This document shows, piece by piece, positions 1-8,648 of a DNA stretch of 64,000 bases. Origin of the DNA: Methylobacterium sp. (GTDB lineage: Bacteria; Pseudomonadota; Alphaproteobacteria; Rhizobiales; Beijerinckiaceae); the NCBI GenBank assembly GCA_013823325.1, contig PNLY01000004.1, forward strand, positions 54,816 to 118,815, read 5' to 3'. Position 1 is the first letter of the stretch. Each line of letters begins with the position of its first letter. The position numbers and the translations under genes are program-made. The notes beneath the pieces are model-generated. The model was not told where the DNA came from. It ran no database searches and saw nothing but the letters and a program-made list of their open reading frames with translations.

Positions 1-884
1 AAGACGATGGCGCCGCCGCCCTTGATCGCCTCCGCCGTCGACGGCGTGAACTTGAGATAGGCGTCCATATTGGCCTGCGAGAGATAGTCGGCGCCCTGCA
101 TCAGCCGGGCCGCCTCGGTCATCGCCAGAACGAAGCGCTCGGCCACCTCCGGCCGCTCCTTGAGGAACTTGCCGGAGGCGACGAAGGCGACCGTCATCAG
201 CCCGGGCGTGATGTCCTGCACCAGGAGCTTGCCGGTGCCGGCCTTGAGGATCTGGTCGGAATAGGGCGATGAGGTCAGCACCGCATCGACCGATTTACCC
301 TCCATCGCCGCCGGCATGTCGGCATTGCCGACATTGAGCAGTTGTGCGTCGCGCAAGGTCAGCTTGGCGCTCTCCAGCGCCTTGCTGACGAAATACTCGC
401 CGCCGCTGCCCGGCCCGCCGGCCGCTGCGATGCGCTTGCCCTTGAGATCGGCGACGCTCTTCACCGCGCCGCTCTCGATCAGGTCCGTGCGGACGATCAG
501 CTTGGTCGGCCCGTCCGTCATCGGATCGAGCGCGCCGGGCGCGATCACCCGGATGTCGAGCCCGCGATTCCAGGCCGACCAGAGCGAGGCGACGATCGCG
601 ATGCCGCCGACATCGACCGAGCCCTTGTCGAGGAAGGCGATCGCCTCGGTGCCGGACTTGACGCTGTCGAGCTTGACGTCAAGCCCGTATTTCTTGAACA
701 GCCCGCGCGCCTCGGCGATATAGGCGGTGGCGAACTTGGTGATCGGCACATAGGCGACGCGCACCGCCTGTGGCGGGTCGAGCGGCTTCAATGCCGGCGC
801 CTGCGCCAAAGCGGATGAGACCCCGGCAAGGCCGAGGAACAGGGCGGCACAGGCGCTGCGCCAGCGGGCAAATCCAAACGACAT
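1..884 (-). CDS. ABC transporter substrate-binding protein (NMT1/SsuA-like), 3' end outside window
   Basis: This is a partial gene that reads leftward off the window edge. The start at 882-884 is preceded by GA-rich ribosome-binding sequence (AGGATTTGAGG). The first 28 residues form a signal peptide with a hydrophobic ALFLGLAG core and an ALAQA cleavage region. The mature part begins VRVAYVPITKFATAYIAEA and continues GLFKKYGLDV, then later DVGGIAIV. This is the pattern of periplasmic binding proteins of the nitrate/sulfonate/taurine/thiamine-precursor class. It should deliver an unknown, probably small anionic, ligand to an inner-membrane ABC permease and ATPase, which would lie to the left outside the window. 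It is codirectional with the FAD oxidoreductase and IclR gene to its right and may share their promoter. The ligand cannot be read from the sequence. Confidence 0.85.
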   Translation of the reverse strand, partial: MSFGFARWRSACAALFLGLAGVSSALAQAPALKPLDPPQAVRVAYVPITKFATAYIAEARGLFKKYGLDVKLDSVKSGTEAIAFLDKGSVDVGGIAIVASLWSAWNRGLDIRVIAPGALDPMTDGPTKLIVRTDLIESGAVKSVADLKGKRIAAAGGPGSGGEYFVSKALESAKLTLRDAQLLNVGNADMPAAMEGKSVDAVLTSSPYSDQILKAGTGKLLVQDITPGLMTVAFVASGKFLKERPEVAERFVLAMTEAARLMQGADYLSQANMDAYLKFTPSTAEAIKGGGAIV

Positions 885-999
885 CCTCAAATCCTCCCTC
901 GGCGGCGGCTTGGCGCCGCCTTCCCATCGATCCCCGACAAGCTTCTTCGGCCTGCTCGTAAGGTCTCGTCAACCGCGCGACGGGCCCAGCTGGTGGATC

Positions 1000-2460
1000 T
1001 CATCCGTCCGCCATCGCGGGGACATCGCTGAGATAGGCACCCTGGACTTTCAGCGCGGCCCTGAGATCGGCGATCGGCACCTCGCTCGGCGCCAGCGAAC
1101 GGTCGGCGGCGATCGCAGCGGCGATCCCGGCGGCCTGGCCGGTCAGCCAGCATTGCGGGATCTCGCGCATGAAGGAATGGCTGGTCGCGTCGCAGGAGAG
1201 ATGCCGGCCGGGCGCCAGCAAGCCGTCGATCTCGCGCGGCACGATCGCGCCATAGGGCACCGAGACGTTCGGGAATTTCGGCGAGAGCGAGGGCGAGACC
1301 CCGATCTCGTCGGGCGCCACCGCGCCGTCCCAGTTCTCGCGCGTCAGCTTGCCGCGCCCGGCGAGGCGCCGGCCATGCCGCACTCCGAGCTGCGGGCCCG
1401 ACAGCATGATGAAGGCGTCGGAGAAGCCCGGCGCATGGGCGCGGTAGAAGGCGAGATGCTCCAGCATCAGCCGGTGGCTCCTGATCTCGACCTCGGAGAG
1501 GTCCTCGACCTTGAGCGCCGAATAGCCGGCGAAGCGCGGCCCCATGAACACGGCGATATCATCGCGCCAGGACACCGAGGGCTTGTCGAAGAAGCCGAGC
1601 GCCTCGCGCCCCTGCGCCATGAACTGGGTGAACTGCTCGGGCGTCTGCGCCCTGAAGCGCAGGAAGACCTTCATGTCGACGCCGCCGAACAGCCAGGAGG
1701 TGTTCATGCAGCCATGGATGTCGCGGCTGTCGACCTCGGTGTCATAGGCCGAGCCCGCGCCGGCATAGAGATCGCCGTCGCCGGTGGCATCGACCGTCAC
1801 CCGGGCGAGGATGGCGCGCCGCCCCTCCTTGCTCTCGAAGGCGCAGCCGGCGACGCGGCGCCCTTCCATGATCGGGCTCGCGCCCCAGCCATGGAAGATC
1901 GGATGCACGCCCGCCTCCAGCACCATGGCGAGCGATTCCGCCTTGAGCCATTCCGGGTCGAGCGTCGGCGCATGCGTGACCGTGCCGTTGAAGGCGGCGT
2001 TGCGCTGGCCCCAATAGGCTACGCGCTCAGGGTCATGCGAGCCCCATTCCGCCGGCTCCGGCCCGGCGATCTTGTCCCGCGACAGGCGCGACAGCAGTTC
2101 CTCGGCGAAGCCGCGGATGACGTGCCGGCCCTGCCAGTCGCTCATCCGGTCGATCCAGATGACGAGCCCGCCGGTCGAGAGCCCGCCGAGATGATTGTAG
2201 CGCTCGAGCAGCACGACATCGGCACCGAGCCGCGCCGCAGCGACCGCGGCCGCCGTGCCGGCCGGCCCACCACCGACGACCAGCACGTCGCATTCGGTAT
2301 GGACCGGAAGGCTGCGCGCCGGCTCCGCGACCGTCTTGTCGGACGGCCTGCGGCGCTCGAATTTCTGCGTGTCGAAGGTCTCGGAGCGGAAGAACAGCCG
2401 TCCTCCCTCGCCTTCCATCGATCCCATGATGCGTTTCCCTGGCGGCTCATGACCGGACAT
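1000..2460 (-). CDS. FAD-dependent oxidoreductase (FAD_oxidored family)
   Basis: A 486-residue flavoprotein. A Rossmann dinucleotide-binding motif, VVGGGPAGTAAAVAAARLG, lies at residues 61-79. It is followed by the acidic ribose-binding residue in LLER (E86) and by GGLSTGG, the usual layout of an N-terminal FAD domain. The rest resembles the FAD_oxidored family, which includes enzymes acting on hydroxy or unsaturated acids. The N-terminal 50 residues before the FAD fold are not conserved-looking, so a start at codon 12 or 15 is possible. It lies between the IclR gene and the ABC binding protein in one leftward series. It is probably an oxidation step in the same pathway as the rightward genes at 3748-9491. 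The substrate is unknown. Confidence 0.85.
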   Translation of the reverse strand: MSGHEPPGKRIMGSMEGEGGRLFFRSETFDTQKFERRRPSDKTVAEPARSLPVHTECDVLVVGGGPAGTAAAVAAARLGADVVLLERYNHLGGLSTGGLVIWIDRMSDWQGRHVIRGFAEELLSRLSRDKIAGPEPAEWGSHDPERVAYWGQRNAAFNGTVTHAPTLDPEWLKAESLAMVLEAGVHPIFHGWGASPIMEGRRVAGCAFESKEGRRAILARVTVDATGDGDLYAGAGSAYDTEVDSRDIHGCMNTSWLFGGVDMKVFLRFRAQTPEQFTQFMAQGREALGFFDKPSVSWRDDIAVFMGPRFAGYSALKVEDLSEVEIRSHRLMLEHLAFYRAHAPGFSDAFIMLSGPQLGVRHGRRLAGRGKLTRENWDGAVAPDEIGVSPSLSPKFPNVSVPYGAIVPREIDGLLAPGRHLSCDATSHSFMREIPQCWLTGQAAGIAAAIAADRSLAPSEVPIADLRAALKVQGAYLSDVPAMADG

Positions 2461-2595
2461 TGTCGCAAGATGGTACGCGGCGCCCGGCGGCGGCCCCCTG
2501 GCAGCAAGGATAGGGTCGCTGCCGCGCCGCGTTCAAATGAATTTGCGACCGAGGCCGCCCTCTTGCTCCGTCGCAACGAGGGAAAAGCACCGGCT

Positions 2596-3453
2596 TCAAC
2601 CGAAGAAAGGCCCCCGCCGCTGATGCGAGACCAGCGTCGGACTCGCTCCCAGCGCCAGCGACAAGTCCCGGGCCGCGCCGAGCAGCAGCGGCGCGAAGGC
2701 CAGCATCTTCTCCTCGGTCAGGCGGATATGCGGTCCGGCGATCACCAGCGCGCCGATGACGTCGCCGCTCTGGGCGCTGCGGATCGGCGCCGCCGTCGCG
2801 CTCATCCAGGGCGAATAGGTCTGGCTCACCATGCTGAAGCCGCGCTTGCGCGCCTGGCGCAGATATTTGAGCAGCGCGGCCGGCGTCTCCGGCGCCTTCG
2901 GGCCGAATTCCTCGCGCGAGCCGTAGCCCTGTCGCTCGACCAGCGCCAGCGCCTCCTCCTCCGGCAGGCAGGACAGCCAGGCGTGGCCGCTGGCCGAGCA
3001 GGAGAGCCGCCCCGACTGGCCCATATCGGGGTCGTAGCGCAGCCCGAAGGGCGAGCCCTGCGATTTCGCTACCCAGACCAGCTGGCGCCCGTCGATCAGG
3101 GCAAGGCGCACCAGCTCCGCCGTCTCGCGCGCCAGCTGGTCGAGCACCGGCTGGGCGAGATCGGTGATGCCGCTGCCGGAGAGGAAGCTGAAAGCGAGCG
3201 AGGCGATCTTGGCGGTGAGCTGGTACAGGCCGTGATGGCGCTCCTGCCGGACATAGCCGCGCTCGACCAGGCTGGTCAGCACGCGATGCGTCGCGCTGCG
3301 CGGAATGCCGAGCCGCTCGGCGATCTCGTAGAGCGGCAGCCCATGCGCATGCGCCGCCAGCAGCTCGATCACGCCCAGCGTCCGCTCGAGCAGCCCGCTC
3401 GGAGCCTGCTCGGCCTCGGCCTCTTCCATGTCAGCGACCGGCTTCTTCGCCAT
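2596..3453 (-). CDS. IclR-family transcriptional regulator
   Basis: A 285-residue IclR-type regulator. A winged helix-turn-helix spans about residues 22-85; the recognition segment IAERLGIPRSATHRVLTSL is typical. It is followed by the IclR effector domain (TDLAQPVLDQLARETAELVRL, then SASGHAWLS and IGALVIAGP). It is divergent from the AroE/FAD dehydrogenase operon starting at 3748, with a 294-bp gap holding two IclR-like palindromes. It therefore very likely controls that operon, itself and perhaps the leftward genes. IclR proteins act as activators or repressors of catabolic operons and bind small organic acids in the C-terminal domain. The effector here is unknown. Confidence 0.93.
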   Translation of the reverse strand: MAKKPVADMEEAEAEQAPSGLLERTLGVIELLAAHAHGLPLYEIAERLGIPRSATHRVLTSLVERGYVRQERHHGLYQLTAKIASLAFSFLSGSGITDLAQPVLDQLARETAELVRLALIDGRQLVWVAKSQGSPFGLRYDPDMGQSGRLSCSASGHAWLSCLPEEEALALVERQGYGSREEFGPKAPETPAALLKYLRQARKRGFSMVSQTYSPWMSATAAPIRSAQSGDVIGALVIAGPHIRLTEEKMLAFAPLLLGAARDLSLALGASPTLVSHQRRGPFFG

Positions 3454-3550
3454 GGCCCTATCCGAAGTCGAATTCCCGGCAGCGTCCCTGGCGTGCGGCT
3501 GCGTGGACGCCTAGGGGCGTGCGCACAATGTCCGGGCTCCCGCATTGCCC

Positions 3551-3579
3551 CTTATCTCGCGGGAGAGGCTAGAGGTCAA
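3551..3579 (-). promoter_or_regulatory. Candidate promoter of the IclR gene
   Basis: On the minus strand TTGACC (3579-3574) is followed after 17 bases by GATAAG (3556-3551), pointing toward the IclR gene that begins at 3453. The -35 is good and the -10 weak. It lies just beside the two palindromes at 3585-3630, as expected for autoregulation. Prediction only. Confidence 0.35.
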
Positions 3580-3584
3580 GCGAC

Positions 3585-3599
3585 TGGAACAGGATTCCA
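3585..3599. promoter_or_regulatory. Candidate IclR operator 1
   Basis: A 15-bp palindrome TGGAA-N5-TTCCA with perfect 5-bp arms. It resembles the GGAA/TTCC core known for IclR-family binding sites. It lies between the divergent IclR gene and the AroE-like operon. Confidence 0.6.
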
Positions 3600-3615
3600 T
3601 TTCCTAAAATAAAAT

Positions 3616-3630
3616 TGGAACTCAATTCCA
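3616..3630. promoter_or_regulatory. Candidate IclR operator 2
   Basis: A second TGGAA-N5-TTCCA palindrome with the same arms as the one at 3585-3599. Its centre is 31 bp away, about three helical turns, so both face the same side of the DNA. This suits cooperative binding by an IclR tetramer. The DNA between the two sites is AT-rich, unlike the surrounding sequence. Confidence 0.6.
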
Positions 3631-3747
3631 TTTATGCTAGAGGGTCACCGCCGGCAGCGCATCGCGGCGCCGGCCAATCGAGCGTCCTGCGTCGTCGAAA
3701 CCCGGGACCATCGTGAGCCTGAGGGCTGCCGCCGGAGGATATGACCC

Positions 3748-4554
3748 GTGAGCATCACCATCACCGGCGCGACGCGCCTCAACGTCATCGTCGGCGAGCC
3801 GATCGCGCAGGTGAAGTCGCCGGCCGGCATGACCGCCGCCTTCGCCGCGCGCGGCCATGACGGCATCGTCGCGCCGGTACGCGTCGCGCCCGAACATCTC
3901 GACGCCTTCCTCGGCGCGCTCGACCATGTGCCGAACTGCGACGGCATCATCGTCACCGTGCCGCACAAATTCGCCTGCCATCGCCATTGCGCCAGCGCCA
4001 CCGAGCGCGGCGACTTTCTCGGCACGGTCAACATCATGCGTCGGCGCAAGGACGGCGCCTGGCATGGCGACATCGTCGACGGGCTCGGCTTCGTCGGCGC
4101 GGTCAAGGCCAATGGCGGCGAGCCCGCCGGCAAGCGCGCGCTTCTGGTCGGCGCGGGCGGCGCCGGCTCGGCGATCGCGCTCGCCCTCGTCGATGCCGGC
4201 GTCAGCGAGCTCGCCATCCACGATGCCTACGCCGAGCGCCGCGACCGGCTCATCGCCCGCCTCGACGGCCGGGGCGGCGCGAAGGTCACGGCCGGCTCGG
4301 CCGATCCGAGCGGTTTCGAGCTCGTCGCCAATGCCTCGCCGGCCGGCATGAAGCCCGGCGATCCGCTGCCGGTCGAGGCCGAGAAGCTTGCGCCGGAGAC
4401 CTTCGTCGGCTGCGTCATCACCGTTCCCGTGGTCTCGCCGCTGATCGAGGCCGCCCGCAAGCGCGGCTGCAGGACCTCGACCGGCAGCGACATGTACCAG
4501 GCGCTACAGAGCGCCATGGTCGACTTCCTGCTCGCCGGCGAGCGCATCGGCTGA
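3748..4554 (+). CDS. Shikimate/quinate dehydrogenase-like (AroE-family) oxidoreductase
   Basis: A 268-residue AroE-fold NAD(P)-dependent dehydrogenase. The GTG start is chosen because GGAGG lies 9 bases upstream (3734-3738). Recognisable features are the catalytic lysine in VPHKF (K74), the catalytic aspartate in DIVDGLGF (D111), and the glycine-rich nucleotide loop VGAGGAGSA (134-142). The two-serine substrate motif of true shikimate dehydrogenases is altered: only S24 of KSP remains and the first serine is replaced. A hydroxy-cyclic acid other than shikimate is therefore likely. As first gene of the rightward operon, behind the IclR-type operators, it is more likely catabolic than the biosynthetic aroE. 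Confidence 0.85.
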   Translation: MSITITGATRLNVIVGEPIAQVKSPAGMTAAFAARGHDGIVAPVRVAPEHLDAFLGALDHVPNCDGIIVTVPHKFACHRHCASATERGDFLGTVNIMRRRKDGAWHGDIVDGLGFVGAVKANGGEPAGKRALLVGAGGAGSAIALALVDAGVSELAIHDAYAERRDRLIARLDGRGGAKVTAGSADPSGFELVANASPAGMKPGDPLPVEAEKLAPETFVGCVITVPVVSPLIEAARKRGCRTSTGSDMYQALQSAMVDFLLAGERIG

Positions 4555-4563
4555 GGTTCCCTG

Positions 4564-6285
4564 ATGTTCACGACGCTGGCGGCCCTGCCGGAACAGACCT
4601 CCTACGACGTCATCGTCGCCGGCTCCGGCGCCGCCGGGCTGGCAGCGGCGGTCTTCGCTGCAATCGAGGGCCGCTCAGTGCTGGTCATCGAGCGAACCGA
4701 GCAGGTCGGCGGCACCAGCGCCCTCTCCGCCGCCACGACCTGGATCCCGAACTCGCTGCATGCCGAAAAGGTCGCGACCGGGGATTCCCTGGAAAAGGCG
4801 GCCCGCTTCCTCGACGGCGTCGTCGGCAATCATTCCTCGGCGCGGCTGCGCGAGGCCTTCCTGCGCGCGGGACCGCAGGCAATCGCTACGCTGGAGCAGC
4901 GCACCGGGGTGCACTTCCGTCCCTACGCCACCCATCCCGACTACGAGTCGGATGTCGAGGGCTCGACACTGCGCGGCCGCGCGCTCGAACCGATCCCCTT
5001 CGACGGTCGCCGGCTCGGCGCCGACCTCCACCGCATCCGCCCGCCGATCCCGGAATTCACCCTGTTCGGCGGCATGATGATCGACCGCACCGATATCGGC
5101 CATCTGCTCAAGCTCAGGACGTCCTGGGTGTCCTTCAAGCATGCGGCGGCCATCCTCGGCCGCTATGGCCTCGATCGCCTCAGCGGCAGGCGCGGCACCC
5201 GCCTTGTCATGGGCAACGCGCTGATCGGCAGCCTGCTGCTGACGCTGAAGCAGCATGGCGGCACCGTCCTGCTCAATGCCTCGATCACCGAGTTGCAGAA
5301 CGGTCCCGACGGCGTCACCGGCGTCGTCGTCGAGCAGGGCGGCGTGACGCGGGCGATCGCGGCCGGCCTCGGCGTCGTGCTCGCCGCCGGCGGCTTCAAC
5401 CGCCACCCGCATCGGCGCGGCGAGCTGCTCAACACGCCGATGCCCGTGCTCAGCCCCGCCGCGCCCGGCCATACCGGCGCGATGCAGGACCTTGCGCTCA
5501 AGCTCGGCGCGCGCTTCGGCGAGGGCAGCCGCGACAACGCCTATTGGGCGCCGGTCTCGACGAGGGAAAGGCCGGACGGCACCACCGCGGTCTTCCCGCA
5601 TTTCGTGCTCGACCGCAGCAAGCCCGGCACCGTCTGCGTCGACCAGACCGGCCGGCGCTTCGTCAACGAGTCGACTTCCTACCACCTGTTCAGCCGCGCC
5701 ATGTTCGAGGCGAACCGCACGCGCCCGACCATCCCCTGCTGGATCATCACCGATGCCGAGGGTCTCAGGCGCTACGGGCTCGGCATGGTCAGGATGGGCA
5801 CGCGCGACCTCAGGCCCTTCCTCGCCGACGGCTATCTCGTCGGAGGCGCGAGCATCGCCGAACTCGCCGGCAAGCTCTCGATCGACCCGTCGACGCTCGC
5901 CGAGACCATCTCCCGCATGAACGGCTACGCCCGCAGCGGCGTCGATCCCGAGTTTGGCCGCGGCACCACCGACTACCACCGCGTCAACGGCGACGCCGCG
6001 CGCGGCCTGCCCAATCCGACGCTCGGCACGATCGCCACGGCGCCGTTCTATGCGGTCAAGCTGACGCCCGGCGATATCGGCGCCGCGACCGGCCTCGTCA
6101 TCGACGAGAACGCGCAGGTGCTCGGCGAGGGCGACCGGCCGATCGGCGGGCTCTATGCCTGCGGGAACGAGGCGCAGTCGATCATGGGCGGCACCTATCC
6201 CGGCCCCGGCATCACCATCGGCCCGGCCATCACCTTCGCCTGGTGCGCGATCCGGCATGCGCTCGGCGAGCGTGCAGCAGGATGA
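4564..6285 (+). CDS. FAD-dependent desaturase, 3-ketosteroid dehydrogenase/fumarate reductase type (1)
   Basis: A 573-residue flavoprotein. The N-terminal FAD motif VAGSGAAGLAAAVFA starts near residue 18. It is followed by GGTSALSAATTW (49-60), the signature of the fumarate reductase / Delta1-ketosteroid dehydrogenase family. Near the C-terminus TYPGPGITIGPAITF carries the tyrosine (Y545) in the place of the catalytic tyrosine of 3-ketosteroid Delta1-dehydrogenases. Such enzymes abstract hydrogens alpha and beta to a ring ketone. It follows the AroE-like gene by 9 bp and overlaps the next paralogue by 4 bp (ATGA), so the two are translationally coupled. Steroid catabolism is not otherwise visible, so a simpler cyclic ketone is the likelier substrate. 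Confidence 0.88.
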   Translation: MFTTLAALPEQTSYDVIVAGSGAAGLAAAVFAAIEGRSVLVIERTEQVGGTSALSAATTWIPNSLHAEKVATGDSLEKAARFLDGVVGNHSSARLREAFLRAGPQAIATLEQRTGVHFRPYATHPDYESDVEGSTLRGRALEPIPFDGRRLGADLHRIRPPIPEFTLFGGMMIDRTDIGHLLKLRTSWVSFKHAAAILGRYGLDRLSGRRGTRLVMGNALIGSLLLTLKQHGGTVLLNASITELQNGPDGVTGVVVEQGGVTRAIAAGLGVVLAAGGFNRHPHRRGELLNTPMPVLSPAAPGHTGAMQDLALKLGARFGEGSRDNAYWAPVSTRERPDGTTAVFPHFVLDRSKPGTVCVDQTGRRFVNESTSYHLFSRAMFEANRTRPTIPCWIITDAEGLRRYGLGMVRMGTRDLRPFLADGYLVGGASIAELAGKLSIDPSTLAETISRMNGYARSGVDPEFGRGTTDYHRVNGDAARGLPNPTLGTIATAPFYAVKLTPGDIGAATGLVIDENAQVLGEGDRPIGGLYACGNEAQSIMGGTYPGPGITIGPAITFAWCAIRHALGERAAG

Positions 6286-8000
6286 GCGGCGACCTGCCCA
6301 GCTCCTGCGACCTGCTGGTGATCGGCTCCGGCGCCGGCGGGCTGGCGAGCGCCGTCACCGCCGCCGTGCTCGGCCTCGATGTCGTCGTGATCGAGAAGGA
6401 ACGCCATTTCGGCGGCACCACCGCCTGGTCCGGCGGCTGGATGTGGCTGCCGCGCAATCCGCTCGCCCGCGCCGCCGGCATCGACGAGGATGAGGCGACG
6501 ATCCGCACCTATCTGCGCCACGAGCTCGGCGAGGGCTATGACGAGGCCTTCGTCACCATGCTGCTCGAGCAGGGGCCGCGCATGGTCGAGTTCTTCCGGC
6601 GCGAGAGCGCGGTCGACTTCATCGACGGCAACCTGATGCCGGATTTCCACGGCAACACGCCCGGCGCCGGCACCGGCGGCCGCTCGCTCTGCGCCAAGCC
6701 CTTCGACGGGCGCGAGCTCGGCGCGCGCCTGCAGGATCTGCGTCCGCCACTCGCAGAGATCGCGCCCTTCGGGATGAACATCGCGTCGGGCGCCGACCTC
6801 CAGCATTTCCTGCATGCGACGCGCCGGCTCCCATCTTTCCTGCACGTGCTGCGCCGGCTGGCGCGCCACTTTGTCGACCGTGCCAGCCATGGCCGCGGCC
6901 TGCATCTGGTCAACGGCAACGCCCTCGTCGCGCGCCTGCTCAAATCCGCCGACGATCTCGGCATCGCCCTGTTCAAGGACACCGCCGCGGTGGAGCTGTT
7001 GCGTGATGGCGAGCGCATCGGCGGCGCGGTCGTCGAGCGCGAAGGCCAGCGCCGGACGATCCAGGCGAGGCGCGGTGTCGTCCTCGCCACTGGCGGCTTC
7101 CCGCATGATCTCGCGCGGAAGTCGGCACTGTTCCCGCATGCGCCGACCGGCCGGGAGCACTGGTCGGCGGCTCCTTGCAGCAATACCGGCGACGGCCTCA
7201 GGCTTGGCGAGGCGGCGGGCGGGCATGTCCGGACAGACCTGACGCATGCCGGCGCCTGGGCCCCGGTCTCGCTGGTGCCGAAGCCAGGTGGCGAGCCCGG
7301 CCGCTTTCCGCATCTGGTCGAGCGGGCCAAGCCTGGCGCGCTGATGGTGCGCCGCGACGGCAGGCGCTTCTGCAACGAAGCCGATTCCTATCATGACGTG
7401 ATGCAGGCGCTCTTGGCCGCAACGCCGGCCGGCGAGCCGGCCGAGGCCTGGCTGCTCTGCGATCACGGGTTCCTGCGCCGCTACGGGCTCGGCCGCGTCC
7501 GGCCTCGCCCCTTCCCGATCCGGCCCTGGCTCGGCAACGGCTATCTCAGGCGCGGCGCGACCATCGCCGAACTCGCCGCAGCCTGCGGCATCGATGCCGC
7601 CGGGCTGGCTCGAACGCTCGAAGCCTACAATGCCGCCGCTGCCGAAGGCAGCGACCCCGAATTCGGCCGCGGCGACACGCCCTATAACCGCATCCAGGGC
7701 GCGGCCGACAACCAGCCGAACCCTTGCGTCGCGCCGCTCAGACCGGGGCCGTTCTATGCGGTCAGGATCGTACCCGGCAGCCTCGGCACCTTCGCCGGCC
7801 TCAAGACCGATGCGCAGGCCCGCGTGCTCGATGACCGCGATGTGCCGATCGCGGGCCTCTATGCGGTCGGCAACGACATGTCGAGCATGATGGCGGGCCG
7901 CTATCCGGCCGGCGGCATCACCCTCGGCCCAGCCATGACCTTCGGCTACGTCGTCGCCCATCAGGCCGGCGGCATCCCGCTCGCCAACAACCGTTCCTGA
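6282..8000 (+). CDS. FAD-dependent desaturase, 3-ketosteroid dehydrogenase/fumarate reductase type (2)
   Basis: A 572-residue paralogue of the preceding gene. Its ATG is placed in the ATGA overlap with the upstream stop; the frame stays open far upstream, but that part is antisense-like noise. It has VIGSGAGGLASAVTAA (13-28), GGTTAWSGGWMW (44-55) and the C-terminal RYPAGGITLGPAMTF with the catalytic-type tyrosine Y541. The two tandem enzymes differ in the C-terminal loop (TYPGPG against RYPAGG), suggesting different substrates or different positions on one substrate. Together they could perform two successive dehydrogenations of a ring. Confidence 0.88.
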   Translation: MSGDLPSSCDLLVIGSGAGGLASAVTAAVLGLDVVVIEKERHFGGTTAWSGGWMWLPRNPLARAAGIDEDEATIRTYLRHELGEGYDEAFVTMLLEQGPRMVEFFRRESAVDFIDGNLMPDFHGNTPGAGTGGRSLCAKPFDGRELGARLQDLRPPLAEIAPFGMNIASGADLQHFLHATRRLPSFLHVLRRLARHFVDRASHGRGLHLVNGNALVARLLKSADDLGIALFKDTAAVELLRDGERIGGAVVEREGQRRTIQARRGVVLATGGFPHDLARKSALFPHAPTGREHWSAAPCSNTGDGLRLGEAAGGHVRTDLTHAGAWAPVSLVPKPGGEPGRFPHLVERAKPGALMVRRDGRRFCNEADSYHDVMQALLAATPAGEPAEAWLLCDHGFLRRYGLGRVRPRPFPIRPWLGNGYLRRGATIAELAAACGIDAAGLARTLEAYNAAAAEGSDPEFGRGDTPYNRIQGAADNQPNPCVAPLRPGPFYAVRIVPGSLGTFAGLKTDAQARVLDDRDVPIAGLYAVGNDMSSMMAGRYPAGGITLGPAMTFGYVVAHQAGGIPLANNRS

Positions 8001-8019
8001 TCGCTCCCGGAGAGCCGCC

Positions 8020-8634
8020 ATGCGCTATGAAATCGCCACCCTCAGCGTCCGCTTGGGCAAGGCCGGAGCGGTCGTCTCCGCGCTCGACGCCGCGCTGAAG
8101 GCGCCGGAGGCGAGGGGCCGCCTGCTCGGCTGCTGGACGAGCGAGATCGGCACGCTCAACCAGATCATCCTGCTGCGCGGCTTCGCCGACGAGGCCGAGC
8201 TTTTGTCAGAGCGCCAGCGCCTGCTCTCGAACGGCAATCCGTTCGGTGCCGGCGAGGACATCGCCAAACTGGCCTTCGACAGCTATGCGCCCTTCCCCTT
8301 CCTGCCGCCGGTCGAGCCCGGCAAGCTCGGCGCGGTCTACGAAATCCGCACCTATATGCTCAAGCATGGCGGCGTACCGGCGACGATCGCGGCCTGGCAG
8401 GCCGCCGTGCCGCCGCGCGTCGAGCTCTCCCCGCTGGTCATCGCCATGTACGCGCTCGACGGCCCGCCACGCTTCACCCATATCTGGCCCTTCGCCAGCC
8501 TCGACCAGCGCGCCGCCGTCCGGGCCGAGGCCGTCGCCAAGGGCATCTGGCCGCCCAAGGGCGGGCCGGAATGGCTGACAGGCGAGATGTATTCGACGAT
8601 CGCGCTGCCGACCGCTATCTCGCCGCTCGCCTGA
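8020..8634 (+). CDS. NIPSNAP-family protein
   Basis: A 204-residue protein with two ferredoxin-like halves, about 1-95 and 107-200. The second half, AVYEIRTYMLKHG followed by FTHIWPFASLDQRA, is the NIPSNAP signature (a dimeric alpha/beta-barrel fold related to small monooxygenases and isomerases). The first half is a degenerate copy beginning MRYEIATLSVRLG. It starts 19 bp after the second desaturase and 14 bp before the TIM-barrel gene, so it belongs to the operon. Members are often found in catabolic clusters, but the biochemical role is generally unknown. It may act directly on a pathway intermediate. Confidence 0.85.
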   Translation: MRYEIATLSVRLGKAGAVVSALDAALKAPEARGRLLGCWTSEIGTLNQIILLRGFADEAELLSERQRLLSNGNPFGAGEDIAKLAFDSYAPFPFLPPVEPGKLGAVYEIRTYMLKHGGVPATIAAWQAAVPPRVELSPLVIAMYALDGPPRFTHIWPFASLDQRAAVRAEAVAKGIWPPKGGPEWLTGEMYSTIALPTAISPLA

Positions 8635-8648
8635 CACGGAGACCCATC

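Noticed and set aside
910-3612. Open frame of 900 codons on the plus strand, opposite the FAD oxidoreductase and IclR genes
   Set aside because: It is rich in Arg/Asp/Gly/Ala with no domain pattern. It is the antisense shadow of two clear genes, common in GC-rich DNA.
3987-6281. Upstream extension of the second desaturase (6282-8000) in the same frame
   Set aside because: It overlaps the AroE-like and first desaturase genes in another frame and reads as low-complexity Arg-rich sequence. The ATGA overlap start is normal.
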